DNA of 64,000 nucleotides from Mucilaginibacter sp. (GTDB lineage: Bacteria > Bacteroidota > Bacteroidia > Sphingobacteriales > Sphingobacteriaceae): assembly GCA_030445275.1 (NCBI GenBank), contig JAUCSE010000060.1:1-64000 (forward strand), written 5' to 3'. Below are positions 41,710 to 50,980 of this stretch, piece after piece. Each line of letters starts with the position of its first letter. Positions within the stretch are counted from its first letter, which is position 1. Made by a program: the position numbers and the translations under genes. The notes under the pieces were generated by a model that saw nothing but the letters and a program-made list of their open reading frames with translations, did not search any database and was not told the origin of the DNA.

Positions 41710-42510
41710 ATGATCCTTTTTCCAAACGCAAAAATAAACATTGGTTTGAACATTACCGAACGCCGACCCGACGGTTATCATAATCTGGAAACCATTTTTT
41801 ATCCTATCGACATTAAAGACGCGCTTGAAGTAGTAGCGAGCGATAGGTTAAGTTTTACCTCGTCGGGATTGGACATACCTGGACGAGAGGAGGACAATCT
41901 TTGCATCAAAGGCTATCACTTGTTGAAACAGGATCATGACCTGCCACCGGTGAGTATTCACCTGCACAAGAATATCCCGATAGGGGCCGGCCTGGGCGGT
42001 GGCTCGGCTGATGCTGCTTTTTTTATCAAGCTGATGAACCAACAGTTCAGCCTGGGACTATCGGTTGATGACATGACCGGCTACGCCCGCGAACTGGGTG
42101 CCGACTGTGCCTTCTTTATCGAAAGCAAGCCCGTATTTGCCTTTGAAAAAGGGGATGAGTTTGAACCCATCAAACTTGATCTGTCAAACTATAAAATTGT
42201 TTTGGTGATGCCCGATGTGCATATATCAACAGCCGAAGCCTTCAGAGACGTTAAGCCCATGCCGGTAAAAGATTCCTTATTGGAGCTGATCACTGAGCCC
42301 ATAACCGAATGGAAAAAATACATCAAAAATGATTTTGAACTGTCGGTGTTTAAAAACCATGCGGAGATACGAGGTATTAAAGCAAGCCTATACGAGGCCG
42401 GAGCCATATACGCCAGCATGAGCGGGAGCGGAGCCTCCGTATTCGGCATATTTGAACAAACACCAGATCTGAGCTTTTTGGAGGTAGAGAACGAGGTGTT
42501 TTATTTATGA
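41710..42510 (+). CDS. ispE: 4-diphosphocytidyl-2-C-methyl-D-erythritol kinase
   Basis: 266 residues of the GHMP kinase family. The start is FPNAKINIGLNI with the substrate-binding Lys, the ATP loop is PIGAGLGGGSADAA at about residue 91, and the C-terminal MSGSGASVFG is typical. It phosphorylates CDP-ME in the MEP isoprenoid route, indicating that this organism uses that route. Monocistronic, followed by a family-1 repeat. Confidence 0.94.
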   Translation: MILFPNAKINIGLNITERRPDGYHNLETIFYPIDIKDALEVVASDRLSFTSSGLDIPGREEDNLCIKGYHLLKQDHDLPPVSIHLHKNIPIGAGLGGGSADAAFFIKLMNQQFSLGLSVDDMTGYARELGADCAFFIESKPVFAFEKGDEFEPIKLDLSNYKIVLVMPDVHISTAEAFRDVKPMPVKDSLLELITEPITEWKKYIKNDFELSVFKNHAEIRGIKASLYEAGAIYASMSGSGASVFGIFEQTPDLSFLEVENEVFYL

Positions 42511-42523
42511 TTTGATTTTATCA

Positions 42524-42606
42524 TGCGTCATTGCGAGGCACGAAGCAATCCCCAATAAGCAGAGCCGCTTTGTAGGTCGAGGATTGCCACGCTATCGCAA
42601 TGACAT
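42524..42606. repeat. Interspersed palindromic repeat family 1, copy e
   Basis: ATGCGTCATTGCGAGGCACG..GCAATCCCC to the mirrored but degenerate CGCAATGACAT. It lies between convergent ispE and the dehydrogenase gene. Confidence 0.8.
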
Positions 42607-42624
42607 GGGTGGTCAAATCCTAAA

Positions 42625-43509
42625 TCAAATCCCTGCATCTTCACTCACACCGCGGGCTATACCTTCGGCCCAATCTTTCTCGCCCCAGCCTTTTGCCACG
42701 GCGGTCAATAAGCGACTGTGTAGGGCGTTTGTGATTGGCATGGGCATCTCACTTGCCTGCGATAGTTTAAATGCCAGACGCGCGTCCTTATAACCTAATT
42801 TTGATTTGAAACCAACCGGCTCGTACTGTTTACTGGCTATAACCTTGCCATAGTTTTGAAAAATAGGGGAGCTAAACAGAGTTGAGCCAAAAAAGTCGGC
42901 CACCTGTGTGCGGCTCAATCCGTTCTTCTCTGCAAGGGTGTAGGCCTCCGCCATGATCTCCATCGAAGCCATGATCATAAAATTGCCTGTAATTTTTACC
43001 ACGTTGGCCCCGCCTGTGCTTTCGCCAAAATCAACCAGCTGGCCCAGGCATTCCAACACAGGTTTGGCGATGTCTTTTGCATGTTGATCGCCGGATACGC
43101 ATATCCAAAGCTTGCGGGCTGCAGCAGCTTCGGGGCGGCCGAATACAGGGGCAGCCAGGTAATGGCTGCCGGCCTCTTCATGCAGGTCTGCAAGTTGCTG
43201 AGCTGTTTCGGGCGAGATGGTACTCATAGAAATGTGCAGGGCATTTGGCTGTAGCGATTTTAAAATTCCTTTTTCTCCTACAGTCAATTCTCGTAAGGTG
43301 TCATCCTCGGCCAGCATACTGATCACTATATGCACCCCTTTGGCGGCATCGGCCGGGGTTTGGCATTTGGTGATGTATGCCGGGTCGAGTTCATCGGCTT
43401 TGGAAAGGGTACGGTTGTAAACTTGTAAATGATAACCTGAGCTGATCAGGTTTTTGGCCATGATGATGCCCATGTTGCCGAGGCCTATAAATCCAATTTT
43501 CTTATTCAT
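42625..43509 (-). CDS. 3-hydroxyisobutyrate-dehydrogenase-like oxidoreductase
   Basis: 294 residues. The NAD(P)-binding motif is GFIGLGNMG, the substrate-binding region has LHISMSTISPETAQQLA, and the catalytic Lys is in GANVVKITGNFMI. The family includes beta-hydroxyacid dehydrogenases, glyoxylate and succinic-semialdehyde reductases; the substrate is not certain. It lies 4 nt after the LapA-like gene on the same strand. Confidence 0.88.
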   Translation of the reverse strand: MNKKIGFIGLGNMGIIMAKNLISSGYHLQVYNRTLSKADELDPAYITKCQTPADAAKGVHIVISMLAEDDTLRELTVGEKGILKSLQPNALHISMSTISPETAQQLADLHEEAGSHYLAAPVFGRPEAAAARKLWICVSGDQHAKDIAKPVLECLGQLVDFGESTGGANVVKITGNFMIMASMEIMAEAYTLAEKNGLSRTQVADFFGSTLFSSPIFQNYGKVIASKQYEPVGFKSKLGYKDARLAFKLSQASEMPMPITNALHSRLLTAVAKGWGEKDWAEGIARGVSEDAGI

Positions 43510-43513
43510 GGTG

Positions 43514-43792
43514 TTAGCTGATGTATTCCCTGTCTTCGTCGCTTAGTGTATTAGGGTCTTCTTTTTTGCGGATGTTGTCGTGATATCCTTCGATATCAAA
43601 TTTTGCTTTTTTAGGACGGCCAACCAGCACACCTAAAATAAATGCCACCACGGCTACCACCAACATCAGGGCCAGTTTTGAAATATAAAAATTCGCGAAT
43701 AGAAAAGCGAACGGAACCTTGTCTGTGTTTTGGGCCAGCGCAGCGGTAAGTAAAATAGTGACCACTACAATAACAATTGTTTTAATGCTCAT
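43514..43792 (-). CDS. LapA-domain inner-membrane protein
   Basis: 92 residues with two TM helices (IVIVVVTILLTAALA, and LALMLVVAVVAFILGVLVG) separated by a short loop with the NTDKVPFAFLF motif, then a cytoplasmic polar tail. This is the LapA/DUF1049 pattern, whose role is in LPS assembly in other bacteria. It probably forms a two-gene operon with the dehydrogenase downstream. Confidence 0.72.
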   Translation of the reverse strand: MSIKTIVIVVVTILLTAALAQNTDKVPFAFLFANFYISKLALMLVVAVVAFILGVLVGRPKKAKFDIEGYHDNIRKKEDPNTLSDEDREYIS

Positions 43793-44817
43793 GATATTTG
43801 GTTTAACAGTTAATACAATATGCGGTTTTTAAATGTTTATTAAAAATGCTTTTTATATAGCCCGGTGAAAAGTAAAAAACATGGAGGGTTCAACAAATCA
43901 AAAAAAAACGGTGCCGGAAAACGTGAATTTTGATCATCATTAAAATGCGATGAAATTTTCGGCGGTGTTTAAAAATCAGAGGCTGTAAAAATGTCTTCGT
44001 AAAAACAGGGATGAAATTTGATAAGGTGAATCATTGAATTTTGCTCCCGGCCGATCCTGTCATATTCTCTCAGTTTTTATCAGCTCTGCTTCTTCATATC
44101 TTCCGGTTTTAACCGCTTGAAATTTGCCGCCACTGCTCCGCTGAGAATCCGAAATTTTTCACCGGATTTACTTTTTTGTATACAATACCGCCTGTTGATC
44201 TGTTTTTATTTCAATCCTGATTTTTGAATTCATAACACTATGAAGCAAAATTTCATCTTGTTTCTGTACCTGTAGTTTAAAGTTAAATAAATGCTTTTAT
44301 TTATCTGATTATAAGTTATATAAATACTTTATTTAAGGGTGGTAATTTTTTATGCTAATATATTTAGTTTTTTACATTTCAAGTTAAATTGATTTTGTTC
44401 AATTTTTACTTTTAATAATGTATATAAAACTTTGATTATTAATTAAATATAAAATTGATATAAATTGATTTTTACATTTTATAATTCAAAAAATATCTCA
44501 TAATAGGGCGGTTTAAAGGGATTTATAGAAATAGATAATATTGAGTTTTATTACACTAACTAAAAATGTGATTTTGCCCCTATTGCGAGCTGAGGTATTT
44601 AAACGATGCCAATCCCGGTAAAAAATAATAATGCCTTAAAGGGCTTAAAAATGGCTTCTAAGCATGCGCGCTTTCTATCCCCTATTGGGTGTTATTTGCT
44701 TGTAATAAGTAAGGCAACGGGTGCAGATTTTAGGCCGGATGAGAAGGGGATATTCGGGGCGAACAGACTTGGTTTGTATGTAGATAATATGGGTGCAGGA
44801 AAGTGGAAAAAGCAGAA
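43793..44817. other. 1-kb gene-poor, A/T-rich interval
   Basis: Between the start of the LapA-like gene and the 3' end of the EamA gene. From 44260 to 44540 the sequence is strongly A/T-rich. A plus-strand frame begins at 44606, but most of its length runs antisense into the EamA gene, and no protein family was recognised. No tRNA, terminator hairpin or repeat family listed here was seen. It could be a decayed gene or a long regulatory or untranslated region. Confidence 0.5.
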
Positions 44818-45729
44818 TTACGGCCTGGTTTTTCTTTTGGCAATTTGCTTTTGTGCCACCGGGTACAGGAAGATGGTAGACAAGATAAGGATCGCTCCGA
44901 CCCAGAAACCGGTCGTCATTTTGTTCATATCGCCAAAGAAAATAAACGACATCAGTATACCGTAAACAGGCTCAAGGTTGGTAATGAGGGCAACCCTGAA
45001 AGCCGAAAGTTCGCGCATTACGGATACGCCGGCAACGTAGGCAAGGGATGTACAAACGGTGCCGAGCAACAACAAATAACCAATATCATGGCTCTTTAAA
45101 ATTAGCGAACGGTTAAATCCCTGGGTACATAAAAGGTATAAAGTGATCCACAAAAAGGCTCCCGCAAGTTCATAAAATGCAATGGTTGGGGCCTCATTTT
45201 TCTTAACCAGTTTTGAATTAATGATAGAAAACAGGCTTGCACAAACAGCACTTATGAGCCCTGTTACAATACCCTTAGTGTAATGTGTTTCAAATTTAAA
45301 GATCAGAATAATCCCCGTTATAATTAATAATCCGGCCAGAATTTCGAGTTTGGATATCTTTGTTTTATTGATCAGAGGTTCTAATATAGCCGTAAATAAA
45401 GTGATGCTGGAGAGGCAAACCAGTGTTATTGGAACGGTTGAAAGTTTGATAGAAGCGAAGAAAAGTACCCAGTGACCACCCACCAAAGCGCCCGTAAATA
45501 GCAAATTTAAGAGCGTTTTTCTGTCGACCTTATAGGTAGTTTTGTTAAACTTAAAGTACAAAAACAGCGAAATAAAGGCTATAAACACCCGATACCACAC
45601 CAATTGTACCGCCGAAATGGTGATTAAAGCGCCTAAAATTCCCGTAAATCCCCAAATAAACACTGTAAAATGCAGTATCAGCAAGTTTTTATTTAAACCT
45701 GCAGGGGTTATATCGCTCGCTTTAGTCAC
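44818..45729 (-). CDS. EamA/DMT-family transporter
   Basis: 303 residues with about ten TM helices in two EamA repeats (IWGFTGILGALITISAVQLV; TVCTSLAYVAGVSVMRELSA, PVYGILMSFIFFGD). Such proteins export metabolites or amino acids; the substrate is unknown. Its start overlaps the stop of the LptF-like gene by one base, so they are one operon. Confidence 0.88.
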   Translation of the reverse strand: MTKASDITPAGLNKNLLILHFTVFIWGFTGILGALITISAVQLVWYRVFIAFISLFLYFKFNKTTYKVDRKTLLNLLFTGALVGGHWVLFFASIKLSTVPITLVCLSSITLFTAILEPLINKTKISKLEILAGLLIITGIILIFKFETHYTKGIVTGLISAVCASLFSIINSKLVKKNEAPTIAFYELAGAFLWITLYLLCTQGFNRSLILKSHDIGYLLLLGTVCTSLAYVAGVSVMRELSAFRVALITNLEPVYGILMSFIFFGDMNKMTTGFWVGAILILSTIFLYPVAQKQIAKRKTRP

Positions 45730-46832
45730 TATTTTGGCGCTTTTAAAAGTAAATAATAGCCAAGCAGGCCAAACAAAGTATTAGGAATAAGCACTGTGAT
45801 CATAGGAGGAACACCGCCTTTTATAGAAAATACAATAGCAAATTTCTCAACAATGATGTAAGCAAAACAGAGTAAAATTCCTATCCCCAAGGGTAAACCA
45901 ACACCTCCACGTACCTTGCGGGACGACAGGGCTACGCCCAGAATAGTTAAAACATAGGCCGATAAAGGATAAACAAACCGGTGAAATTTCTCATAATAAA
46001 GGTTATTTAATACCTCGGGCCGGCGCAATTTTTCCTTGTCAATGTTCTTATTCAGGTCCTTTAATGACATGGCTGCATACACATTATCGTACACAATAAA
46101 GTCGCTGGGGTGCATGTCCAATACGGTATCTTTTTGTACGGTACTGTTTATATATTGCTCTTTAAGGCCATTTATATACTTAACAGAATAGTTTTTTAAT
46201 GACCATACACGTTTAACAGAGTCATAAGTAACGGTACTGGCAATTAGCTTTTCTTTTAATGTATCACCATTAAATTTTTCCATAATAAACTGGTAGCCAG
46301 TGTGTACTGTTTGGTCGTAATTTTGCAGATAAACAAAAGTATGTTTATCAATCTGCATGTGTACCTCACTCTTAGTAGGGTCGTTATCTGTTATGCCGTT
46401 GGCATTTTCAAAGTCGTTTTTTAAGTGATTGGTGTACGGTATCAGGTATACATTTGCAAAAAACGATACAACGAATATAAGGCTGGAAGCTATAAAATAT
46501 GGCCTTAAAAAGCGGTTAAAGCTGGCTTTACCGCTTAAAATAGGTACTATTTCTGTTTGGCTGGCCATCTTGGCCGTAAAGAATATCACCGCCAAAAAGT
46601 TAATAAGCGGCGACAATAAATTGAGGTAAAAAGGAACAAACCCAGCATAATACTGAAATACAATATCATGAAAAGATGAATGCTTACTCGTGAAATTATC
46701 CAGCTTTTCTGACACATCAAACACAACCGATATCACGGCGAAAATGGCCATTGTAAACACAAAAGTGCCCAGGTATTTTCCAATAATAAACCGGTCAATA
46801 ACCCTCAGATAACGGTGTATAAAAGCCTTCAT
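45729..46832 (-). CDS. LptF/LptG-family permease (YjgP/YjgQ)
   Basis: 367 residues: three TM helices near the N-terminus, a periplasmic domain (about residues 125-270) and three near the C-terminus. The start is RVIDRFIIGKYLGTFVFTMA, with SFNRFLRPYFIASS after helix 2. It belongs to the LPS export complex; only one such gene is in the window. It precedes the EamA gene. Start ATG 46832 is adequate. Confidence 0.88.
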   Translation of the reverse strand: MKAFIHRYLRVIDRFIIGKYLGTFVFTMAIFAVISVVFDVSEKLDNFTSKHSSFHDIVFQYYAGFVPFYLNLLSPLINFLAVIFFTAKMASQTEIVPILSGKASFNRFLRPYFIASSLIFVVSFFANVYLIPYTNHLKNDFENANGITDNDPTKSEVHMQIDKHTFVYLQNYDQTVHTGYQFIMEKFNGDTLKEKLIASTVTYDSVKRVWSLKNYSVKYINGLKEQYINSTVQKDTVLDMHPSDFIVYDNVYAAMSLKDLNKNIDKEKLRRPEVLNNLYYEKFHRFVYPLSAYVLTILGVALSSRKVRGGVGLPLGIGILLCFAYIIVEKFAIVFSIKGGVPPMITVLIPNTLFGLLGYYLLLKAPK

Positions 46833-46917
46833 CTTTTAGATCATTTGTGTTTTAGTACCGAAATTGATACTCCAAAAGGTATGTTTATTTTCCCTCATTA
46901 TTAAAATTTATACCCTG

Positions 46918-48048
46918 TTATAATCGTTGGCCAAGGCGTTTAACCATGATGTTTTTCCAGTCGTAAAACTCGCGGGCAATAATTTTTTTACGTGCTTCTT
47001 TAACCAGCCACAGGTAAAAATGCAGGTTATGCAGGGTTGCTATCTGCGCGCCCAGCATCTCGCCCGAGTGTATCAGGTGGCGTAAATAAGCCTTGCTATA
47101 GTCTTTATCGGCAAATAATTCGCTATCTGCTTCAATAGCCGAAAAGTCATTTTTCCACTTTTCGTTCTTGATATTGATGATACCGTTTTTTGTAAAAAGC
47201 ATACCATTGCGCGCGTTACGGGTTGGCATAACACAATCAAACATATCAATTCCTAACGCAATATTCTCCAATATATTTACCGGTGTGCCTACACCCATTA
47301 AGTAACGTGGTTTTTGCTGTGGCAATATATTACAAACAATTTCTGTCATGGCATACATTTCCTCGGCCGGTTCACCTACCGAAAGTCCGCCAATGGCGTT
47401 GCCTTCACGCTCGAAAGAAGCAATAACTTCGGCCGATTTTTCGCGCAGATCCTTATATACAGATCCCTGTACAATAGGGAACAAAGTTTGGCTGTAACCA
47501 TACTTAGGTTCAGTACTGTCAAAGCGATCGCAGCAGCGTTTTAACCAACGGTGTGTCATGTCAATAGACCGGCGGGCATAGTTATAATCGCATGGATAGG
47601 GAGTGCATTCGTCAAAAGCCATAATGATATCAGCGCCTATTATACGCTGAATATCCATCACATTTTCGGGCGTAAACAGGTGTTTTGAGCCATCAATATG
47701 CGAGCGGAAGGTAACGCCCTCCTCCTTAATTTTACGTACTTCGGTAAGCGAATACACTTGGTAACCGCCGCTATCAGTTAAAATTGGGCCGTCCCAGCCA
47801 TTAAATTTATGCAGTCCGCCGGCGCTTTCCAACGTGTTAAGGCCGGGGCGTAAGTATAAATGATAGGTGTTACCTAAAATAATTTGTGCTTCAATATCAT
47901 TCTTAAGCTCGTGCTGGTGCACTGCTTTTACCGTGCCTGCAGTACCTACAGGCATAAAAATAGGTGTTTGAATGGTGCCGTGGTCGGTGGTAATTTCACC
48001 TGCACGGGCTTTTGAAAGCGGATCTTGTGCTGTTAAATTAAATTTCAT
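46918..48048 (-). CDS. tgt: Queuine tRNA-ribosyltransferase lacking zinc cysteines
   Basis: 376 residues. It exchanges guanine 34 of some tRNAs for a queuine precursor. The active region TDSGGYQVYSL and DCVMPTRNARNG are intact. At the usual C-x-C-x2-C zinc site the chain reads EADSELFADKDYSKAYLRHL, so all three Cys ligands are absent; the later His in LHNLHFYL remains. This zinc-less form may be normal in this phylum. No other queuosine genes are in the window. Confidence 0.93.
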   Translation of the reverse strand: MKFNLTAQDPLSKARAGEITTDHGTIQTPIFMPVGTAGTVKAVHQHELKNDIEAQIILGNTYHLYLRPGLNTLESAGGLHKFNGWDGPILTDSGGYQVYSLTEVRKIKEEGVTFRSHIDGSKHLFTPENVMDIQRIIGADIIMAFDECTPYPCDYNYARRSIDMTHRWLKRCCDRFDSTEPKYGYSQTLFPIVQGSVYKDLREKSAEVIASFEREGNAIGGLSVGEPAEEMYAMTEIVCNILPQQKPRYLMGVGTPVNILENIALGIDMFDCVMPTRNARNGMLFTKNGIINIKNEKWKNDFSAIEADSELFADKDYSKAYLRHLIHSGEMLGAQIATLHNLHFYLWLVKEARKKIIAREFYDWKNIMVKRLGQRL

Positions 48049-48431
48049 TTTGAGGTTGCAAAATTAACAAATAAAGCGGGAAACCTCACGGTGATACTCT
48101 TTTTGTCTGAACCTGGATTAAGCGGATTTATCAGATTACAGGATTTGATCTGCACCTTGATTAGCCCCAAAAATCATGTTAATCCTAAATCCCACAAACG
48201 ACTAAGCCCTCTTGAACACCATTTAAAAAAAGTAACAGTGAAAAATCCAGGTTCAGACAAAATGCACGATTTGACTCACCCGGTCAAGCGAAGCGTAGGC
48301 GGGGTGAGTAAACTATAAGCCATACAAGCTTCAGTAAAGAGAGATTTAAGCGTACTTTGTGGAAAAAAATACCTCAATGTGTGCAACAATCATCAAGTTA
48401 AGGCCATTAATTCCGGCGATTTTTAACAAAT
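48049..48431. other. Divergent leader with repeat
   Basis: 383 bp between divergent tgt and the GT2 gene. A solo GxxExxY-associated repeat occupies 48103-48262; an inverted pair ACTCACCC (48274-48281) and GGGTGAGT (48302-48309) follows. An open frame across it is a by-product. A -7-like TACTTTG lies near 48353. Confidence 0.55.
48103..48262. repeat. Solo GxxExxY-associated palindromic repeat, copy d
   Basis: TTGTCTGAACCTGGATTAAG at the left and AAAAATCCAGGTTCAGACAA at the right, with an interior longer than in the other copies but no reading frame like the GxxExxY gene. The longest solo copy. Confidence 0.78.
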
Positions 48432-49571
48432 TTGCCTGATTATTATAGCCCTTTGGAAACTTATATACAGAACATACTTTTTATTCTTTTTCAGCTTTGT
48501 TTTATTGTACAGCTGTACTACCTGATAAGTAACCATAGCAGGCTTGCGCGTTATAAACCCATGGAGCAGCTGCCCGAGGTTTTAATACCTGTTTCTGTAA
48601 TCATAAGCGCGCGCAACGAAGCCAAAAACCTGCAGGAAAACCTGCCCGCTATATTGCAGCAAAACTATCCTGATTTTGAAGTAGTGGTGATCAATGATTG
48701 CTCATATGACTCCTCCGACATTGTTCTGGAAGATTTGCAGCGCGAATATCCACGCTTAAAAGTGGTGACTATAACAGAGCATGCGCGCTTTAAAACAGGC
48801 AAAAAATTTGCGCTTACCCTGGGAATAAAAGCGGCTAAAAACGAATATTTGTTATTTACTGATGCCGATTGCAAACCAGCTTCAGTGAATTGGATAGCGC
48901 GGATGGCGGTTAATTTCAGCACCAAGGCGCAAATAGTTTTGGGTTATTCACCTTATAATAGAACCCGTAATTTTCTGAACCCCTTTACCCGGTTTGAAAC
49001 CATAAAAACGGCTACCAACTATTTATCAAGCGCCCTTACCGGCGATCCGTACATGGGTATTGGGCGTAACCTGGGGTATACAAAAACACTGTTCTTTAGC
49101 CAAAAAGGTTTTGCATCGCACATGCACATTATATCTGGCGATGATGATTTGTTTGTAAATCAGCACGCCACTGCCGATAATACCATTATTGAAATTCATC
49201 CCGAAACGTTTGTTTATACCAGCGCTAAAACAACTATTTTATCGTGGTACAGGCAAAAAAAGCGCCATATGGGTGTGGGCAAATTATATAAAAACAGGCA
49301 CAGGCGCATACTTAGTTTTGATGCCACAAGCGGCTTTTTGTTTTATACCTTGTTTATATTATGCCTTGTTTTTAAATATGAGCCTTTACTGGCATTAGGT
49401 TTGTTTGGGTTTAGGTTGATATTACAATTAATTATATACAGTAAGATATTTAAAAAGCTGAATGGTAAGGACCTGATGTGGTGGTTGCCCTTCTTTGATA
49501 TTATATATTATATGTATTTAAATGTTTTTGGGCTGATAGGCACATTTTTTAAAACCAAACAATGGAAGTAA
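48432..49571 (+). CDS. Family 2 glycosyltransferase, membrane protein
   Basis: 379 residues from a TTG start; no better ATG is available upstream of the first TM helix. The N-terminus has a TM helix, then the catalytic GT-A domain with VSVIISARNEAKNLQ, VINDCSYDSSD, and the metal-binding FTDADCKP. The acceptor-binding QxxR-like motif is in WYRQKKRHMG. Two TM helices close the protein. It probably builds a surface or lipid-linked glycan. It overlaps the sigma-factor gene by 10 nt. Confidence 0.85.
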   Translation: MPDYYSPLETYIQNILFILFQLCFIVQLYYLISNHSRLARYKPMEQLPEVLIPVSVIISARNEAKNLQENLPAILQQNYPDFEVVVINDCSYDSSDIVLEDLQREYPRLKVVTITEHARFKTGKKFALTLGIKAAKNEYLLFTDADCKPASVNWIARMAVNFSTKAQIVLGYSPYNRTRNFLNPFTRFETIKTATNYLSSALTGDPYMGIGRNLGYTKTLFFSQKGFASHMHIISGDDDLFVNQHATADNTIIEIHPETFVYTSAKTTILSWYRQKKRHMGVGKLYKNRHRRILSFDATSGFLFYTLFILCLVFKYEPLLALGLFGFRLILQLIIYSKIFKKLNGKDLMWWLPFFDIIYYMYLNVFGLIGTFFKTKQWK

Positions 49572-50167
49572 ACGCCAATTTTACCGATAATGCCAGGAAT
49601 GATTTTTACCTGGTAGTAAGGGCTCGTGAGGGCGATCAAAAAGCGTATGCCGATCTGATGCACCGGTACAAGGATTCTATTTACTTTATGGTTTTAAAAA
49701 TGGTTAACAATAAGGAGGATGCTATGGACCTTACTGTTGAAACCTTTGCCAAGGCGTTTGAAAAACTGGATAAATACCAGCCTGACTATGCCTTTAGCAC
49801 CTGGCTTTTTAGGGTAGCCACCAATAATTGTATCGATTTTATCCGCAAAAAAAAGCTGAATACCCAATCAATCCATGGTATGACCGACGAGGATGGGGAC
49901 GAAAAACCGTTGCAAATAAAGGCTGATGTTTTAAATCCTGAAGAAACATCTATCAAAAAGCAACAAACCCAGGAGTTAAAATTATTGATTGAAAGTTTGC
50001 CTCATCGTTACCGTAACCTGATTACGCTCAGGTATTTCGACGAACTATCTTACGAAGAAATAGCCAGGCAGCTTGATTTGCCTTTGGGTACGGTTAAAGC
50101 ACAATTATTTAGGGCCAGGTACTTGCTTGGTAACATCATTAACCGTTTTAACAGGGATGACATCTGA
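49562..50167 (+). CDS. RNA polymerase sigma factor, sigma-70 (ECF type)
   Basis: 201 residues. Region 2: YADLMHRYKDSIYFMVLKMV, AFEKLDKYQPDYAFSTWLFR. Region 4: LPHRYRNLITLRYFDELSYE and PLGTVKAQLFRAR. No anti-sigma gene is adjacent. It starts inside the GT2 gene and its end overlaps rsmG, so all three are likely one transcript. The regulon is unknown. Confidence 0.9.
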   Translation: MEVNANFTDNARNDFYLVVRAREGDQKAYADLMHRYKDSIYFMVLKMVNNKEDAMDLTVETFAKAFEKLDKYQPDYAFSTWLFRVATNNCIDFIRKKKLNTQSIHGMTDEDGDEKPLQIKADVLNPEETSIKKQQTQELKLLIESLPHRYRNLITLRYFDELSYEEIARQLDLPLGTVKAQLFRARYLLGNIINRFNRDDI

Positions 50168-50783
50168 TATCATATTCCAGTATTTTCCTGATCTGACTGT
50201 GCAACAACGCGCGCAAATTGAACAATTGCCCGAACTGTATAACTTATGGAACAGCCAGATCAACGTAATATCGCGTAAAGACATCGATTTATTGTACGAG
50301 CGCCATGTGCTACACTCCATAGGAATAGCCAAAATAATGCAGTTTTTGCCCTGCGATAGCGTGCTTGACGTGGGTACCGGCGGCGGTTTCCCGGGTATAC
50401 CACTAGCTATTTTATTCCCCGAAACACAGTTTCATTTGGTTGATTCTATCGGAAAAAAGATCAAAGTGGTGCAGGAAGTGGCCAAAGCTTTGGGTTTAAC
50501 CAATGTAAAAGCATCGCATCTGCGTGCCGAGCAGATAGACGAAAAGTTTGATTTTGTAGTATCGCGCGCGGTTACCCAGCTCAAGGATTTTTATCCCTGG
50601 GTACGCGGTAAGTTCAAAAAGGAATCAAAAAATACGCTGCCAAACGGCATCCTTTACCTCAAAGGCGGCGATCTGGAGCAGGAAATCAAGGAATCGGGCC
50701 TAAAAGTACAGCAGTATCACCTAAAAGATCATTTTGCGGAGGAGTTTTTTGAAACCAAGCAGGTGATTTATGTGAAGGGGTAA
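50157..50783 (+). CDS. rsmG: 16S rRNA (guanine-527-N7)-methyltransferase
   Basis: 208 residues from the ATG at 50157; a longer open frame from 50073 overlaps the sigma gene in another frame and is not supported. The SAM motif is LDVGTGGGFPGIPLAI, and KASHLRAEQIDEKFDFVVSRA is the later motif. It methylates 16S rRNA. The 11-nt overlap with the sigma gene indicates translational coupling. A family-2 repeat follows. Confidence 0.92.
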   Translation: MTSDIIFQYFPDLTVQQRAQIEQLPELYNLWNSQINVISRKDIDLLYERHVLHSIGIAKIMQFLPCDSVLDVGTGGGFPGIPLAILFPETQFHLVDSIGKKIKVVQEVAKALGLTNVKASHLRAEQIDEKFDFVVSRAVTQLKDFYPWVRGKFKKESKNTLPNGILYLKGGDLEQEIKESGLKVQQYHLKDHFAEEFFETKQVIYVKG

Positions 50784-50803
50784 ATAACGTTCTCATTTCA
50801 ACC

Positions 50804-50881
50804 TGTCATGCTGAACGCAGTAAAGCATCTGTTGTTCGATATGCAAGTGGGCGAATAGATCCTTCGTTCCTCAGGATGACA
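50804..50881. repeat. Interspersed palindromic repeat family 2, copy b
   Basis: TGTCATGCTGAACGCAGTAAAGCATCTGTT at the left and GAATAGATCCTTCGTTCCTC..AGGATGACA at the right, between convergent rsmG and blaR1. Confidence 0.82.
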
Positions 50882-50980
50882 ATTTAGATTCAGGATGACA
50901 TGTGCGCTTTACATGGAAAAATGCCGAAGCGGTTTTAGCCGTTCAGCAGTTTGTTTAAAAGGTATAATTACCTTGAAAGA

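Noticed and set aside
44606..44965. Plus-strand ORF overlapping the EamA gene end
   Set aside because: More than a third of it is antisense to the transporter and the rest resembles no known family; kept only as part of the gene-poor interval.
48091..48318. Open frame across the solo repeat near 48.1 kb
   Set aside because: It reads through the GxxExxY-associated palindrome and has no protein-like features.
50073..50156. Upstream extension of rsmG
   Set aside because: It lies within the sigma-factor gene in another frame; the ATG at 50157 gives the normal N-terminus.
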